This document shows positions 17,624 to 27,718 of a DNA stretch of 64,000 nucleotides, piece by piece (position 1 is the stretch's first letter; each line of letters opens with the position of its first letter). The notes under the pieces are model-generated. The model did not search any database, was not told where the DNA came from, and saw only the letters and a program-made list of their open reading frames with translations. The stretch spans positions 26,600 to 90,599 of the forward strand of contig JBFGZS010000006.1 of the NCBI GenBank assembly GCA_041586615.1, read 5' to 3'. The DNA comes from Motiliproteus sp041586615. GTDB taxonomy: Bacteria > Pseudomonadota > Gammaproteobacteria > Pseudomonadales > Balneatricaceae. Both the position numbers and the translations under genes were made by a program.

Positions 17624-19645
17624 TTAAAACTGGTAGCTGTAACTCACCTGGAACTGAGCCCGCGCGCCGTATCCAATCTGGCTCAGACCGGAACCACCAC
17701 CCGTTGCACCCAGGAAATAGGTTTCATCCAACAGATTCTTGGCATTTACCTGCACCGAATGCTGACTCCAACGGTACTGAGCCATCAGATCTACCAGCGT
17801 GTATGAGTCCAGCTCAACATTCTCGTTGTTACCAGCATAACGCGTGCCTACATACTTCACACCACCACCCAGCTTCCACTGCTGATCCAGCTGATAGGTA
17901 GACCAGAGCGAAAACAGGTGATCCGATACATCATTGGGCTTCAGGCCGGTTTCCTTATCTTCAGCCTTCAGGTAACTGTATCCCGCTGCTACATTCCAGC
18001 GTTCGTTCAGCTCACCACGAATCTCCAGCTCAAGCCCCTGGTGACGCACCTCTTGTTTGTCAATCACATCGCCACCAGCATTGGTTTTTGGCTGCTCCTG
18101 ATCAATACGGAACAGCGCCGCATTGACCATCAGGGCATCGTCCATCAGGTAGCCTTTAACACCCACTTCGTAGAGGTCAGTATGGAAAAACTCAGCCAGT
18201 GCTGGGTTGATATAAATGCCGGCGTACGGCAACTGCCAGGAACGCGCACCGGTTGCATACACTGACACATCCTCATCAAGGCGATAAACCACCCCGCCAC
18301 GGTAACTCAGCTTGTTGTTATCGAGGTATTCTTTGCCATTGCCCGCCTTCTGTTGTTCCAGCTCCATCTGGTCGTATCGTAGATTGGCAATGAGTGAAAG
18401 ATCGCCAAAGCTGTGCACATTTTGTGCGTAAACACCGATTGTTTCAGTGGTATTGTCGCGCCAGGGAGCAAACCCCGGATTAGGCGTGACCCGGGCGATC
18501 GGATCGAAGATCGGCTGCGGGCTCAGGGAAGAATCTTTAGCATATAGCAGGTCGATGTCGATGCTGTTGTAATCCACGCCCAGTAATAACTGGTTATCTT
18601 CGGCTTCCCAGGTCAATTCAGACTGCAAGGCTATGGAAGTACGTGGATCGTAGGCAAAGTTATTGACGGTTTGCGCTACGTCAGTTCCAGTTACACTGCC
18701 CTGACGGGTACCTTTTTGCTCCAGTTCGATCTGATTCCAGGATGCACGGTTAACCCAATTCAATTGCGGGTTGATCTGTACCTCATGGTTCAGCGCCAGG
18801 CGCAGGCTGTCGGATTCCTGATAATCGTTGATGCCGCCGAAGAAGGCATTAACGGGAACATCTACCGGCTTACCATCCTTCGAAGGTACACCACGGTACG
18901 GCACCAGCTCCTGATGCGCATACTCCAGATCCAGATCCAGTGTCTGTTGTTCATCCAGTTTGATACGGATCGTCGGTGCGATAAAGAAATCTTCCGAATC
19001 CACATGATCCACAAAAGAGTCACTCTGGCGATATTCCAGGTTCACACGTGCATTTACCTGATCGCTGATGGTGCCGGAAGAATCCAGGCGTCCAACCAAC
19101 AGACCGTCACTACCCAGCTGAGTTGTAACACGAGAAAAATCATCCCCGCTCGCCCGCTTGGTGACCAGGTTAATCAGACCACCGGCAGAGCCACGTCCGT
19201 ACAGCGCTCCGGCGGCACCTTTAACCACTTCCACCCGCTCAATATTCGCCAGGCTACGGTAGGACTGCAGAGCTCCGTCATCACGCAAACCATCACGATA
19301 AAGATCATTCAGACTATCAAAACCACGGATAACAAACTGGTCACGACTGCCTTCACCCAAAGTGTTATTCACACCCGCAACACCTTGCAGCGCTTCAACT
19401 AAACGCACAGCACCCCGGTCGTGCATTTCAGTGCTCGTCACCACCGACACCGACTGCGGTACATCAAGCCAGGGCAAATTAGTCTTTGTCCCTGACGTTG
19501 GCAAATGCGCTGCGTAACCGGCAAAAGCATTACCTTCAATGGTCATACTGTCTTCCACAACAGCGTCCTGCGCCCGAACGGCCATCGCTGATAGTGCAAC
19601 TAACACTCCCGCCGTTAAAGGCTTAAGTGGGTGACTGGGCTTCAT
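17624..19645 (-). CDS. TonB-dependent siderophore receptor (catecholate/Fiu-FhuE type)
   Basis: 673 residues from the ATG at 19645 (GGAG 8 bases upstream); this start gives a signal peptide with KPLTAGVLVALSAMAVRAQ. The plug domain carries LDVPQSVSVVTSTEM, RGFDSLNDLYRDGLRDDGAL and RVEVVKGAAGALYGRGSAGG, the pattern of siderophore receptors related to Fiu and FhuE. The barrel ends in a C-terminal aromatic residue (VSYSYQF), as outer-membrane insertion needs. The GntR palindrome is centred 33 bases upstream of the start. The likely ligand is a hydroxamate or catecholate siderophore; the sequence cannot decide which. Confidence 0.93.
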   Translation of the reverse strand: MKPSHPLKPLTAGVLVALSAMAVRAQDAVVEDSMTIEGNAFAGYAAHLPTSGTKTNLPWLDVPQSVSVVTSTEMHDRGAVRLVEALQGVAGVNNTLGEGSRDQFVIRGFDSLNDLYRDGLRDDGALQSYRSLANIERVEVVKGAAGALYGRGSAGGLINLVTKRASGDDFSRVTTQLGSDGLLVGRLDSSGTISDQVNARVNLEYRQSDSFVDHVDSEDFFIAPTIRIKLDEQQTLDLDLEYAHQELVPYRGVPSKDGKPVDVPVNAFFGGINDYQESDSLRLALNHEVQINPQLNWVNRASWNQIELEQKGTRQGSVTGTDVAQTVNNFAYDPRTSIALQSELTWEAEDNQLLLGVDYNSIDIDLLYAKDSSLSPQPIFDPIARVTPNPGFAPWRDNTTETIGVYAQNVHSFGDLSLIANLRYDQMELEQQKAGNGKEYLDNNKLSYRGGVVYRLDEDVSVYATGARSWQLPYAGIYINPALAEFFHTDLYEVGVKGYLMDDALMVNAALFRIDQEQPKTNAGGDVIDKQEVRHQGLELEIRGELNERWNVAAGYSYLKAEDKETGLKPNDVSDHLFSLWSTYQLDQQWKLGGGVKYVGTRYAGNNENVELDSYTLVDLMAQYRWSQHSVQVNAKNLLDETYFLGATGGGSGLSQIGYGARAQFQVSYSYQF

Positions 19646-19672
19646 GAGACAAACTCCATATGGGGTGACGAT

Positions 19673-19684
19673 ATTGGCGCCAAT
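19673..19684. promoter_or_regulatory. palindrome ATTGGCGCCAAT, candidate GntR operator 2
   Basis: Identical to the palindrome at 16745. It lies 28 bases upstream of the first receptor's start, where a bound repressor would block transcription. Confidence 0.8.
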
Positions 19685-20100
19685 GAGAACAGGTATCATA
19701 CTCATTTGCAACAACTACCCCCCCCTTTTTGCAACTTGCATTACCAATCTCATAAGACAAACTGAAGCTACCAGGAAAGCAGCAGACCGAGACCACCCTG
19801 CCTCGGAGGCTGTACATTGCGGGAAGCCCCTGCATCAGCATGCATCACTGGCTTATAATATGGACATCAAATCTAGACACGGTGTTACAACAACTACAGC
19901 GGCAACCGCCATCTCTCAGAAGTAGCGCATGGTATGCATGTACGGGATGTTGATACCGCGACCGTAGCTGGAGCAAACAGTTAGAACGCATTTCTTACTT
20001 AGGACTCGGGACATTAACTGCATACCCTGAGGGTACGATCACCGCACCCTGCATCTGCAGGCACATGCCCTTCAGACACCTCAGGGCTTACAGGGCACTA
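19685..20100. other. intergenic region between the two receptor genes, no gene seen
   Basis: I find no convincing coding frame here. A small inverted repeat occurs at about 20025-20037 (TACCCTGAGGGTA). Decayed coding sequence of a GntR gene becomes recognisable only from about 20101. Confidence 0.5.
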
Positions 20101-20220
20101 ACAGAGCTTATTCGCGGGCTTGCAACTGAAGCCAGCCATCAGGATCATTTTGATATGGTCCAGGCTTTACTCGAAGAGACCTTAATCTACAATCACTTAC
20201 CAACACACATCAATCGCTGA
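20101..20220 (+). pseudogene. C-terminal fragment of a second FCD-type GntR regulator
   Basis: The frame ending at the TGA 20218-20220 reads TEASHQDHFDMVQALLEET, then LIYNHLPTHINR, closely parallel to the last 40 residues of the intact regulator at 16853 (IEASCQDHFDMISALLERN, then LIHLHLNRW). The stop is two residues early. Nothing upstream encodes the DNA-binding part. It is the remnant of a duplicated regulator that would have sat directly upstream of the second receptor gene. Confidence 0.75.
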
Positions 20221-20249
20221 CACGAAATCCACCTCCCCATAAATGCGAA

Positions 20250-20264
20250 TGCGAATAGTTATTA
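20250..20264. promoter_or_regulatory. weak Fur-like box before the second receptor
   Basis: TGCGAATAGTTATTA matches about 10 of 14 fixed positions of the 7-1-7 Fur motif TGATAAT-N-ATTATCA. It lies 10 bases from the GntR palindrome at 20275. Confidence 0.4.
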
Positions 20265-20274
20265 TTTATATTTC

Positions 20275-20286
20275 ATTGGCGCCAAT
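20275..20286. promoter_or_regulatory. palindrome ATTGGCGCCAAT, candidate GntR operator 3
   Basis: Third identical copy, 210 bases upstream of the second receptor gene and 54 bases after the broken GntR fragment. The long leader between this site and the gene suggests a promoter near 20290-20300. Confidence 0.78.
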
Positions 20287-20407
20287 TTGTGTTACTATCT
20301 CATCCGCAAAACGGCTCCAGCCCTAAAAACACCACCTGTTCGGGGCTTTAAGCCAGCAACTCATTAGCTGTACGCACACTTCAGAATTCACAAAGCGCGC
20401 CTTTTAG

Positions 20408-20422
20408 TGAGAATAATAATTG
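20408..20422. promoter_or_regulatory. weak Fur-like box in the leader of the second receptor
   Basis: TGAGAATAATAATTG matches about 10 of 14 fixed positions of the 7-1-7 Fur motif and is flanked by the inverted pair CAAAGCG (about 20392) and CGCTTTG (about 20426), so it could also be part of a leader hairpin. Confidence 0.4.
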
Positions 20423-20496
20423 CTACGCTTTGAATTTAGATTTACTAAAGAAGGCGCCGTTAGGAATAATTAATCAATCAAAAGGCCTGATTCGCA

Positions 20497-22614
20497 ATGA
20501 GCATGTTTACTCAGATCCCCCATGGCAAGCCTGCCCCAGCTACCAGACTACGCAAGGCCCCCTTTGCTCGAAGCACTATGTATATGTGCCTGCTGGCCAG
20601 CTGTAGCAGCCTGGTGCATGCAGAAGAGCCACCAACCGAACTGGATAGCATCGTTGTCAGCAGCGAGTGGTTAGGCAGTGCCACGGCAGAAGAGGTCAAA
20701 GTTTACCCAGGCTCACGTAACCTAGTGGATAGTGAGCAACTGCATCAAAGCGGCGCCCTGAACCTGGAAGATGCACTACGCTCAACCCCCGGCATTCAGG
20801 TACTGGATGAAACCGGCACCGGAATTTTGCCAAATATCGGCGTCCGCGGCCTGAACCCTTTGCGCAGTGAACGGGTTCAATTCCTGGTGGATGGCTATCC
20901 AATAGCCATCGGCCCTTATACCAATGTTGGCGTATCGCTATTCCCGGTTACCTTGCCGAGCATCGAGAGCATTGACGTCGTACGTGGCGGCGCAGCAGTA
21001 CATTACGGCCCGAACAACGTGGGTGGCGTCATCAACCTGACCACCCAGCCCATTTCCCACGAAACCACACAAACCCTGCGCGAGCGGGTTGTGATCGCTG
21101 AGGAAACCGGTAACGTTTTCACTGATACTTACTACCGCATTGGCGGTCAGGTTAACCAGGATTTGGCGCTGCAGTTACAGGCTAACATCCAACGGGGAGA
21201 TGGGGCCCGGGAGCATTCCGACACTGAAGTCAGCAACGTCATTGTCGATGCCGAGTACTTCGTCGATGACGCTAACGAACTGGCCGCTCAGCTGCAATAC
21301 TATGATGTTGATGCCGAACTACCAGGCGCACTAAGCCCGGCAGCATACGATGCCGATGTGAGCCAATCACAGCGACCGCATGATGGCTACAAGGCGGATA
21401 TGTGGAGAGGCTCGCTGACCTGGACACACACACCATCTGACGATGTCGAATTTCAGTGGCGCAACTTTGCCCATGATGCCGACCGCACCTTTTTCTTCGG
21501 CCAGCGACTGGGCACTAGTGATCACTGGGCAGATCCTGCCCTGCCATCAACCCATGTGGCAGACTCTCCACGCCTGTTCAAGGTATATGGCACTGAACCA
21601 CGGTTAACCCTGCGCAAGGAAAATCATACGCTGACCTTCGGGGCCCGCTATGTCCACGAAGATGTAGAGTTCGACGTTAACCGCGTAGAACTGGCAACCG
21701 ATACCGATTCCGCTGCCCGCGACTGGAGTTTCGAAACTGATGCATTCGCCCTGTACGCAAGCGATACCCTGCACTTAATGGATGATCGCCTGTCCATCAC
21801 GCCTGGCCTGCGTTATGAAACCGTTAAAACCGATTTTGTCGATAATAAGAACGGTCCTACGAACAGCAACGACGTCGATAAATTCCTGCCAGGTCTGACG
21901 GTCGGCTACCAGGCTACAGACCGCTGGTTTCTGTTTAGCAATGTCCAGCGCTCCCTAGTACCGGTTCAGACTGCACAGGTAACCAAAGGTGGCGAGGTTG
22001 CGAATGAGACCGCCTGGAACTATGAGCTGGGCACCCGGATTCAGGTAACCGACAACCTGTCCGCTTCAACGACACTGTTCCGTATCGATCATGAAAACCT
22101 GATCCAGTACGACAAGCCAAGCAACACCTATATCAACCTGGGCTCTACCACCCAACAAGGCGTTGAGCTTACCGCTGACTGGCAGGCATCGGACAACCTT
22201 CAGCTGGGGCTTAGCTACAGCTACCTGGATTCCGAACAAAACAGCGGTACAAACATGGGCAAAGAGCTGCCGAATGCGCCTCACCATCACTTCGGTGCTG
22301 AAGCGATTTACAGCTACCAAGCATGGCGTGCCAGCCTGAACGGTCTGTATGTCAGCGACAGTTTCAGCGACGCGGCGAATAGCGTAACTGAAACATCCAA
22401 CGGCAGTGCTGGCCAGCTGCCGTCCTATACCCTGTTCAACACCCGCATTTCACGTGACTTTATGCTGCAGAACAAAAAGAATCTGCAACTGTCCCTGGCA
22501 GTGAATAATTTACTCGACGAAGACTACTATTTCCGCGGCGTTGATGTCAGCCCGGTAGGCCGCGTACCTGCCGCCGGCCGTTCATTCATTCTGGAAGCAC
22601 AGCTGGACTTCTAA
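20497..22614 (+). CDS. TonB-dependent receptor, FecA-like
   Basis: 705 residues with an extended signal region (STMYMCLLASCSSLVHAEE), preceded by AAAGG. The plug resembles FecA-type iron(III) citrate receptors: GVRGLNPLRSERVQFLVDG, PYTNVGVSLFPVTLPSIESI and VVRGGAAVHYGPNNVGGVIN. The barrel ends with the expected C-terminal phenylalanine (AQLDF). No extra N-terminal signalling domain is present, so it is not a FecR-FecI-type transducer. It is preceded by the GntR palindrome and two weak Fur-like boxes. A carboxylate-type siderophore is a fair guess for the ligand. Confidence 0.93.
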   Translation: MSMFTQIPHGKPAPATRLRKAPFARSTMYMCLLASCSSLVHAEEPPTELDSIVVSSEWLGSATAEEVKVYPGSRNLVDSEQLHQSGALNLEDALRSTPGIQVLDETGTGILPNIGVRGLNPLRSERVQFLVDGYPIAIGPYTNVGVSLFPVTLPSIESIDVVRGGAAVHYGPNNVGGVINLTTQPISHETTQTLRERVVIAEETGNVFTDTYYRIGGQVNQDLALQLQANIQRGDGAREHSDTEVSNVIVDAEYFVDDANELAAQLQYYDVDAELPGALSPAAYDADVSQSQRPHDGYKADMWRGSLTWTHTPSDDVEFQWRNFAHDADRTFFFGQRLGTSDHWADPALPSTHVADSPRLFKVYGTEPRLTLRKENHTLTFGARYVHEDVEFDVNRVELATDTDSAARDWSFETDAFALYASDTLHLMDDRLSITPGLRYETVKTDFVDNKNGPTNSNDVDKFLPGLTVGYQATDRWFLFSNVQRSLVPVQTAQVTKGGEVANETAWNYELGTRIQVTDNLSASTTLFRIDHENLIQYDKPSNTYINLGSTTQQGVELTADWQASDNLQLGLSYSYLDSEQNSGTNMGKELPNAPHHHFGAEAIYSYQAWRASLNGLYVSDSFSDAANSVTETSNGSAGQLPSYTLFNTRISRDFMLQNKKNLQLSLAVNNLLDEDYYFRGVDVSPVGRVPAAGRSFILEAQLDF

Positions 22615-22635
22615 ACCAGGCCTTAACGAACCAGA

Positions 22636-22656
22636 CTGCGGGCGGTAAGCCCGCAG
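22636..22656 (+). terminator. stem-loop after the FecA-like receptor
   Basis: Perfect 8-bp stem CTGCGGGC/GCCCGCAG with a 5-base loop, 22 bases after the stop codon. No T-run follows directly. Confidence 0.5.
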
Positions 22657-22719
22657 CGCAATTCCAGGTTAGAAATGCCTGAAACTTTGCAACAAAATTT
22701 CCCCTGCAAGACTGAAAAT

Positions 22720-22750
22720 CTGCATTTACACCTGTAAATGCAGTTTCTTT
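22720..22750 (+). terminator. rho-independent terminator
   Basis: Perfect 11-bp stem CTGCATTTACA/TGTAAATGCAG followed by TTTCTTT; it ends the iron island. The remainder of 22615-22983 shows no gene. Confidence 0.7.
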
Positions 22751-22983
22751 CCATTCAAAACGCATCAACATAACAACGATTTAAGCCCAAACGAATCAGA
22801 ACGAAGGTTCTGGTTTCAATCCAAGCTCAGGCGCTATTTCTAGCTAGTTCCCATCCGTAAACGTAACGTTCTGATGTTTAAGGAAAAGGTAGAATATTGT
22901 AGGAGAGACCTCCTGCGGAAAACGGTATCATTTGTCGCAAGCCATTGAAACAAATAACAAAACCAAAAACCGCGGAGGTGACA

Positions 22984-23505
22984 ATGCGTCAAAAACGCAC
23001 CGTCCAGAGTAGTATATTTGATGTTTATGCTGAGCACGATATCGGCCGTGAATTAAAGGCGATGTCTGACTGGCTCGACGCCCATAGCGAGATGCTCGAA
23101 TGGGTCGCCGAAGACCTCTGTCGGCCCAATATCCAACACACCGGCCGGATCGGACTGTCAGCTGAGTCGATACTCAGGTGCGTAATACTCAAGCAGTATC
23201 GCCAGCTCAGTTACGGGGGGGGGTGGCCTTTTTCTTGGAGGATTCGCTTTCATTGCAGGCGTTCGCTCGGTTGTCATTTTCGTTCCGGCCGAAGAAGTCC
23301 GCCTTGCAGGCGGGTATCAGTTCGATTCGAGATCAAACCTGGGAGCGCACCAATCAGCTGATTTTGAAGGTCGCACGACAAGAAAAGATAGAAGCTGAAC
23401 GCATGGTCCGGGGGATAGCACCGTCACCCAGGCACCTATACTGCCCCCAAGCGACAGCAACCTGCTATGGGATGCCGTACGCCTTCAAGCCGCCTTCGGC
23501 CTGGC
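22984..23505 (+). pseudogene. ISNCY-type transposase remnant (frameshifted, 3' truncated)
   Basis: Starts with a strong CGGAGGTGA ribosome site and MRQKRTVQSSIFDVYAEHDI, continuing EDLCRPNIQHTGRIGLSAES and ILRCVILKQYRQLSY, the N-terminus of ISNCY (IS1202/ISDol1-like) transposases. At a run of nine G (23215-23223) the frame shifts and resumes as VAFFLEDSLSLQAFARLSF and KKSALQAGISSIRDQTWER. A second shift near 23405 leads to DSTVTQAPILPPSDSNLLW. It then ends where gshA begins on the other strand. The catalytic domain is missing, so it is inactive. Confidence 0.8.
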
Positions 23506-25167
23506 ATCTGCCACGCTTGAGGCCCAATACGCGTGCAAGTAATCATCAAACGACCGTTGGTCGCTCGCTTCCAACACCCTCTGCTGCTGCAGTGACGCCC
23601 TCGCCAAGCGTTGGAATTCTGCATTCAGAGCCTCTGCTAGCGGTTGCTGGGCGAAATGCGCTTGTTGCTTCTTCGCTTGCGTCAGCATCAGTTCAGCAAA
23701 GCTAGCCCCCGCAGCGATGGCGCCCATCATCCGACCCGATGGCGTCAGCTCGCTGTTTTTCACCTTTTCCCGCTGCGCAGAAAGGGCATGACGGTGGCTC
23801 TGGTTATTATGGGACGGGTTGCCATGGGACGGATGGTTATTGGACGGATGGTCATGGGACTGGTTGCTATGGGGCTGGCTGTTATCGGCTTGAGTACCCT
23901 GGGCTTTATCCAGCAATGCCGCGACCGCGTCGATCTCATTCAGTAATTGTTCGGCCAGGTGACAAAAGGAGACGGGCTTGCCCGCCTGGCGCAACATCAA
24001 CGACGGCTTGCGCCCTTGCAGAATCACTTGCTGCTGGTTACTGCGGATCTGTGCAGATTCCGTCGCCGAGATCTCATCACTGTCTGTTAGCAGGCAATGG
24101 AGTAAGAAGGCATCCAGGAAACGGATCTGTTCGGCATCGATACCCACCGGCAAAAATGGATTGATATCGAGGATACGCACTTCAACGTACTCAACCCCGC
24201 GCGCCCTCAATGCCTCGATCGGTTTTTCGCCCGGCCGCATCACACGCTTGGGACGAATATCGCTGTAATACTCGTTTTCTATCTGCAGAATATGGGTATT
24301 CAGTTGTCGGTATTGGCCCCCCTCTTTGACACCGATCTTTTCATACTCCGGATGACTCTGACGGACCGCATCACCGAGGCTATTGAGGTAGCTATCCAGG
24401 TCGCGATAACTAACCTTCAGGGAGTCCTGAGCCTGACTCTGATAACCCAGGTCACTCATCCTCAGCGAGGTAGCAAAGGGCAGTCCCAGGGTATTCTCGC
24501 TGAGCTGATGTAACTGATGGGGTTTACCCTCCATAAAGCTGCTGTCCAGTACCGGAGAAGCACCAAACAGATAGCTCAACAGCCAGGAATGACGCTGGAC
24601 GTTGCGGATCAGACCGAAATAGCGCTCGGACTTGAATGCCTGCAGGTCGCCCTCGCTACCCCAAAGGCTTTGGCAGATCGGCCAAAATGCATCCGGTAGG
24701 GAAAAGTTGTAGTGGATGCCCGCTATGGACTGCATGATTCGCCCATAGCGGTGTGCCAACCCTTGACGGTAAACGTGTTTCATCTGACCCGGGTTTGAAT
24801 CGCCGTATTGGGCGATAGGAATACTCTCATCCCCTGCCAAGCGGCAAGGCATACTGGCGGGCCAGAGAGACTCAGCGCCGATATTAGCCAGCGTATAGCG
24901 GTGCAACTGGTTAAGATAGTCGACGCTGTCGTCCACCCGCGCGAACACCGGGGTAATAAACTCCAGCAACGCTTCAGAATAATCCGTGGTGATACTGGCG
25001 TGCGTCAATGCGGCGCCAAGGGCTTGCGGGTGCCCCGTTTGTGCGACCGTTGCTTGCGGCGTGACCCTGAGCCCCTCTTTTTCGATACCCCGCTGAATGT
25101 GCGCCAGTACCTGGCAATTTTCTGGGGCTGCTAGCCGCTGCAGACGGGTCTGGTAAGCGTCGCACAT
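23485..25167 (-). CDS. gshA: glutamate-cysteine ligase (GshA class I)
   Basis: First enzyme of glutathione synthesis. Family motifs are IQRGIEKEGLRVTPQ, TDYSEALLEFITPV, NIGAESLWPASMPCRL, GIHYNFSLP, and YVEVRILDINPFLPVGID. The protein is 560 residues, about 40 longer than E. coli GshA; most of the excess is a His/Asn/Ser/Pro-rich insert coded by a 15-bp minisatellite (23801-23889). I choose the ATG at 25167 because AGAGG lies 9 bases before it, whereas for the ATG at 25176 it abuts the start codon. The last residues read into the flank of the ISNCY remnant, so the native C-terminus may have been replaced. It fits with the glutathione-dependent fghA-adhC genes next door. Confidence 0.95.
   Translation of the reverse strand: MCDAYQTRLQRLAAPENCQVLAHIQRGIEKEGLRVTPQATVAQTGHPQALGAALTHASITTDYSEALLEFITPVFARVDDSVDYLNQLHRYTLANIGAESLWPASMPCRLAGDESIPIAQYGDSNPGQMKHVYRQGLAHRYGRIMQSIAGIHYNFSLPDAFWPICQSLWGSEGDLQAFKSERYFGLIRNVQRHSWLLSYLFGASPVLDSSFMEGKPHQLHQLSENTLGLPFATSLRMSDLGYQSQAQDSLKVSYRDLDSYLNSLGDAVRQSHPEYEKIGVKEGGQYRQLNTHILQIENEYYSDIRPKRVMRPGEKPIEALRARGVEYVEVRILDINPFLPVGIDAEQIRFLDAFLLHCLLTDSDEISATESAQIRSNQQQVILQGRKPSLMLRQAGKPVSFCHLAEQLLNEIDAVAALLDKAQGTQADNSQPHSNQSHDHPSNNHPSHGNPSHNNQSHRHALSAQREKVKNSELTPSGRMMGAIAAGASFAELMLTQAKKQQAHFAQQPLAEALNAEFQRLARASLQQQRVLEASDQRSFDDYLHAYWASSVADARPKAA
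23801..23889. repeat. 15-bp minisatellite inside gshA
   Basis: About six degenerate 15-bp units of the form TGGTYATYATGGGAC, in frame, encode 5-residue units such as SHNNQ, SHGNP, SNNHP and SHDHP. Because 15 is a multiple of three, copy-number change would not break the gene. Confidence 0.8.
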
Positions 25168-25221
25168 GGCCGCCATCCTCTAATATTAAAACACTAAGTG
25201 AGTGGGTTGTTATCGCCTCGA

Positions 25222-25347
25222 CCAACGTCCGGTCTGAGGTGGATTGTTCTGAAAATATTGCCCTGAAAATCGAGCCCTGAAAATCGAGTTCTGAAAAAGA
25301 CCCCGCCAAAGCAGGGTCAAAAGCACCGCCGAGGGTGCACCAGAAGG
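25222..25347. repeat. two-hairpin repeat module B, copy 2
   Basis: Shares several blocks with 5363-5458, including the GACCC hairpin, the GCACC/GGTGC hairpin and the upstream GAGGTGGRTTGT block. Here the segment CCTGAAAATCGAG is partly triplicated, so this copy is longer. It lies between fghA and gshA. Confidence 0.7.
25299..25318 (-). terminator. terminator after fghA
   Basis: Stem GACCCtGC/GCgGGGTC with one mismatch and a 4-base loop, followed on the minus strand by TTTTT. Good rho-independent form, 50 bases after the fghA stop. Confidence 0.72.
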
Positions 25348-25367
25348 GGGATACCGGTGTGGAAGAC

Positions 25368-26207
25368 TCACTTATCCAAGTGGGCAGCGTGAAAGCGCAG
25401 GTGGTCTTCGATAAAGCTGGCGATAAAGTAGTAGCTGTGGTCGTAACCGTCTTGGCGACGCAGCTCCAGCGGGTAGCTGCTGGCCTGCGCCGCCGCTTCC
25501 AGTCGTTCGGGCTTCAGCTGCTCGACCAGGAAATCATCGGCCTCACCCTGGTCCACCAAGGCGGGTACCACTTGCGTGGCCGCGCGCATCAGCTCGCTGG
25601 CGTCATAGTCCCGCCAGGCATGGGTATCTTTGCCCAGGTACGCGGTCAGGGCTTTTTTGCCCCAAGGACAGTTCATCGGGTTGCTGATGGGGCTGAAGGC
25701 CGACACCGAGCGGTAACGCTGCGGATTACGCAACGCGATGGTCAAGGCGCCATGGCCGCCCATCGAGTGCCCGGCGATGGCCCGTTGATCACTGATCGGA
25801 AAGGTCGACTCGATCAGCTGGGGTAGCTCATTGACCACGTAGTCGTACATCCGGTAGTGACGATTCCAGGGAGCCTGGGTGGCGTCCACGTAAAAACCGG
25901 CACCCTGGCCCAGATCATACCCCTCATCATCGGCCACACCTTCACCACGGGGGCTGGTATCGGGCGCCACGATGGCGATCCCCAGCTCAGCAGCGATGCG
26001 CTGGGCACCGGCTTTTTGCATGAAGTTCTCATCGCTACAGGTCAGGCCTGACAACCAGTACAGCACCGGCACTTTCTCACCGCTGGATGCCTGAGGCGGC
26101 AGGTAGATGGCAAAACGCATGCTGCAGTTCAGCGTCTCTGAACGGTGGCTGTACTGCTTGTGCCAGCCGCCAAAACTCTTATTGCAGTTCAGATTTTCGA
26201 TACTCAT
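25368..26207 (-). CDS. fghA: S-formylglutathione hydrolase
   Basis: 279-residue cytosolic esterase that splits S-formylglutathione to formate and glutathione, the second step of formaldehyde detoxification. It shows VPVLYWLSGLTCSDENFMQK, the nucleophile in GHSMGGHGAL, the acid in DQGEADDF and the catalytic histidine in DGYDHSYYFIA. Length and motifs match FghA/FrmB. It follows adhC by about 90 bases in the same direction, with short AACAGGTCTGG repeats in the gap. Confidence 0.96.
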   Translation of the reverse strand: MSIENLNCNKSFGGWHKQYSHRSETLNCSMRFAIYLPPQASSGEKVPVLYWLSGLTCSDENFMQKAGAQRIAAELGIAIVAPDTSPRGEGVADDEGYDLGQGAGFYVDATQAPWNRHYRMYDYVVNELPQLIESTFPISDQRAIAGHSMGGHGALTIALRNPQRYRSVSAFSPISNPMNCPWGKKALTAYLGKDTHAWRDYDASELMRAATQVVPALVDQGEADDFLVEQLKPERLEAAAQASSYPLELRRQDGYDHSYYFIASFIEDHLRFHAAHLDK

Positions 26208-26300
26208 TAAATGACTCTCTAAATCAACGTGTGCACAGCCCCAGCCTGCTCTTAATAGAACAGGTCTGGTAATAGAACAGGTCTGGGGCTGCGTTACAGA

Positions 26301-27428
<1,128 letters not shown>

Positions 27429-27718
27429 CAGAGTTCTTCCTACTTTTATGGATGAGTTCATGCGGCGATCAGGCCACCGCTTCGATAAGAAGCATTATAG
27501 CTACCCCTTCGGCAATGATAATCCTTCAAAACAGCAAATCACCTTTACCAGACGGTAACAATAGGGCGGAATTATCGGCCATTCTCGGCCCTGATCCTAC
27601 CCCTCCTGCGAGCACAACCCAGCGCCCTTTAGGGACGCAGACGGACAGGCCAATGGAGCGGCCCATGGCCGTGGGATAGCAGGCATATTGCCAGCAGATA
27701 ATAGACCCTAGACTGTTA
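27429..27718. other. intergenic, no gene seen
   Basis: 290 bases between the formate-channel stop and the adhC start. I see no coding frame or clear regulatory palindrome. It must contain the promoter of adhC-fghA. Confidence 0.5.

Noticed and set aside
23739..24164. Gly/Tyr/His-rich repeat protein on the plus strand
   Set aside because: It is the other-strand reading of the gshA minisatellite, not an independent gene.
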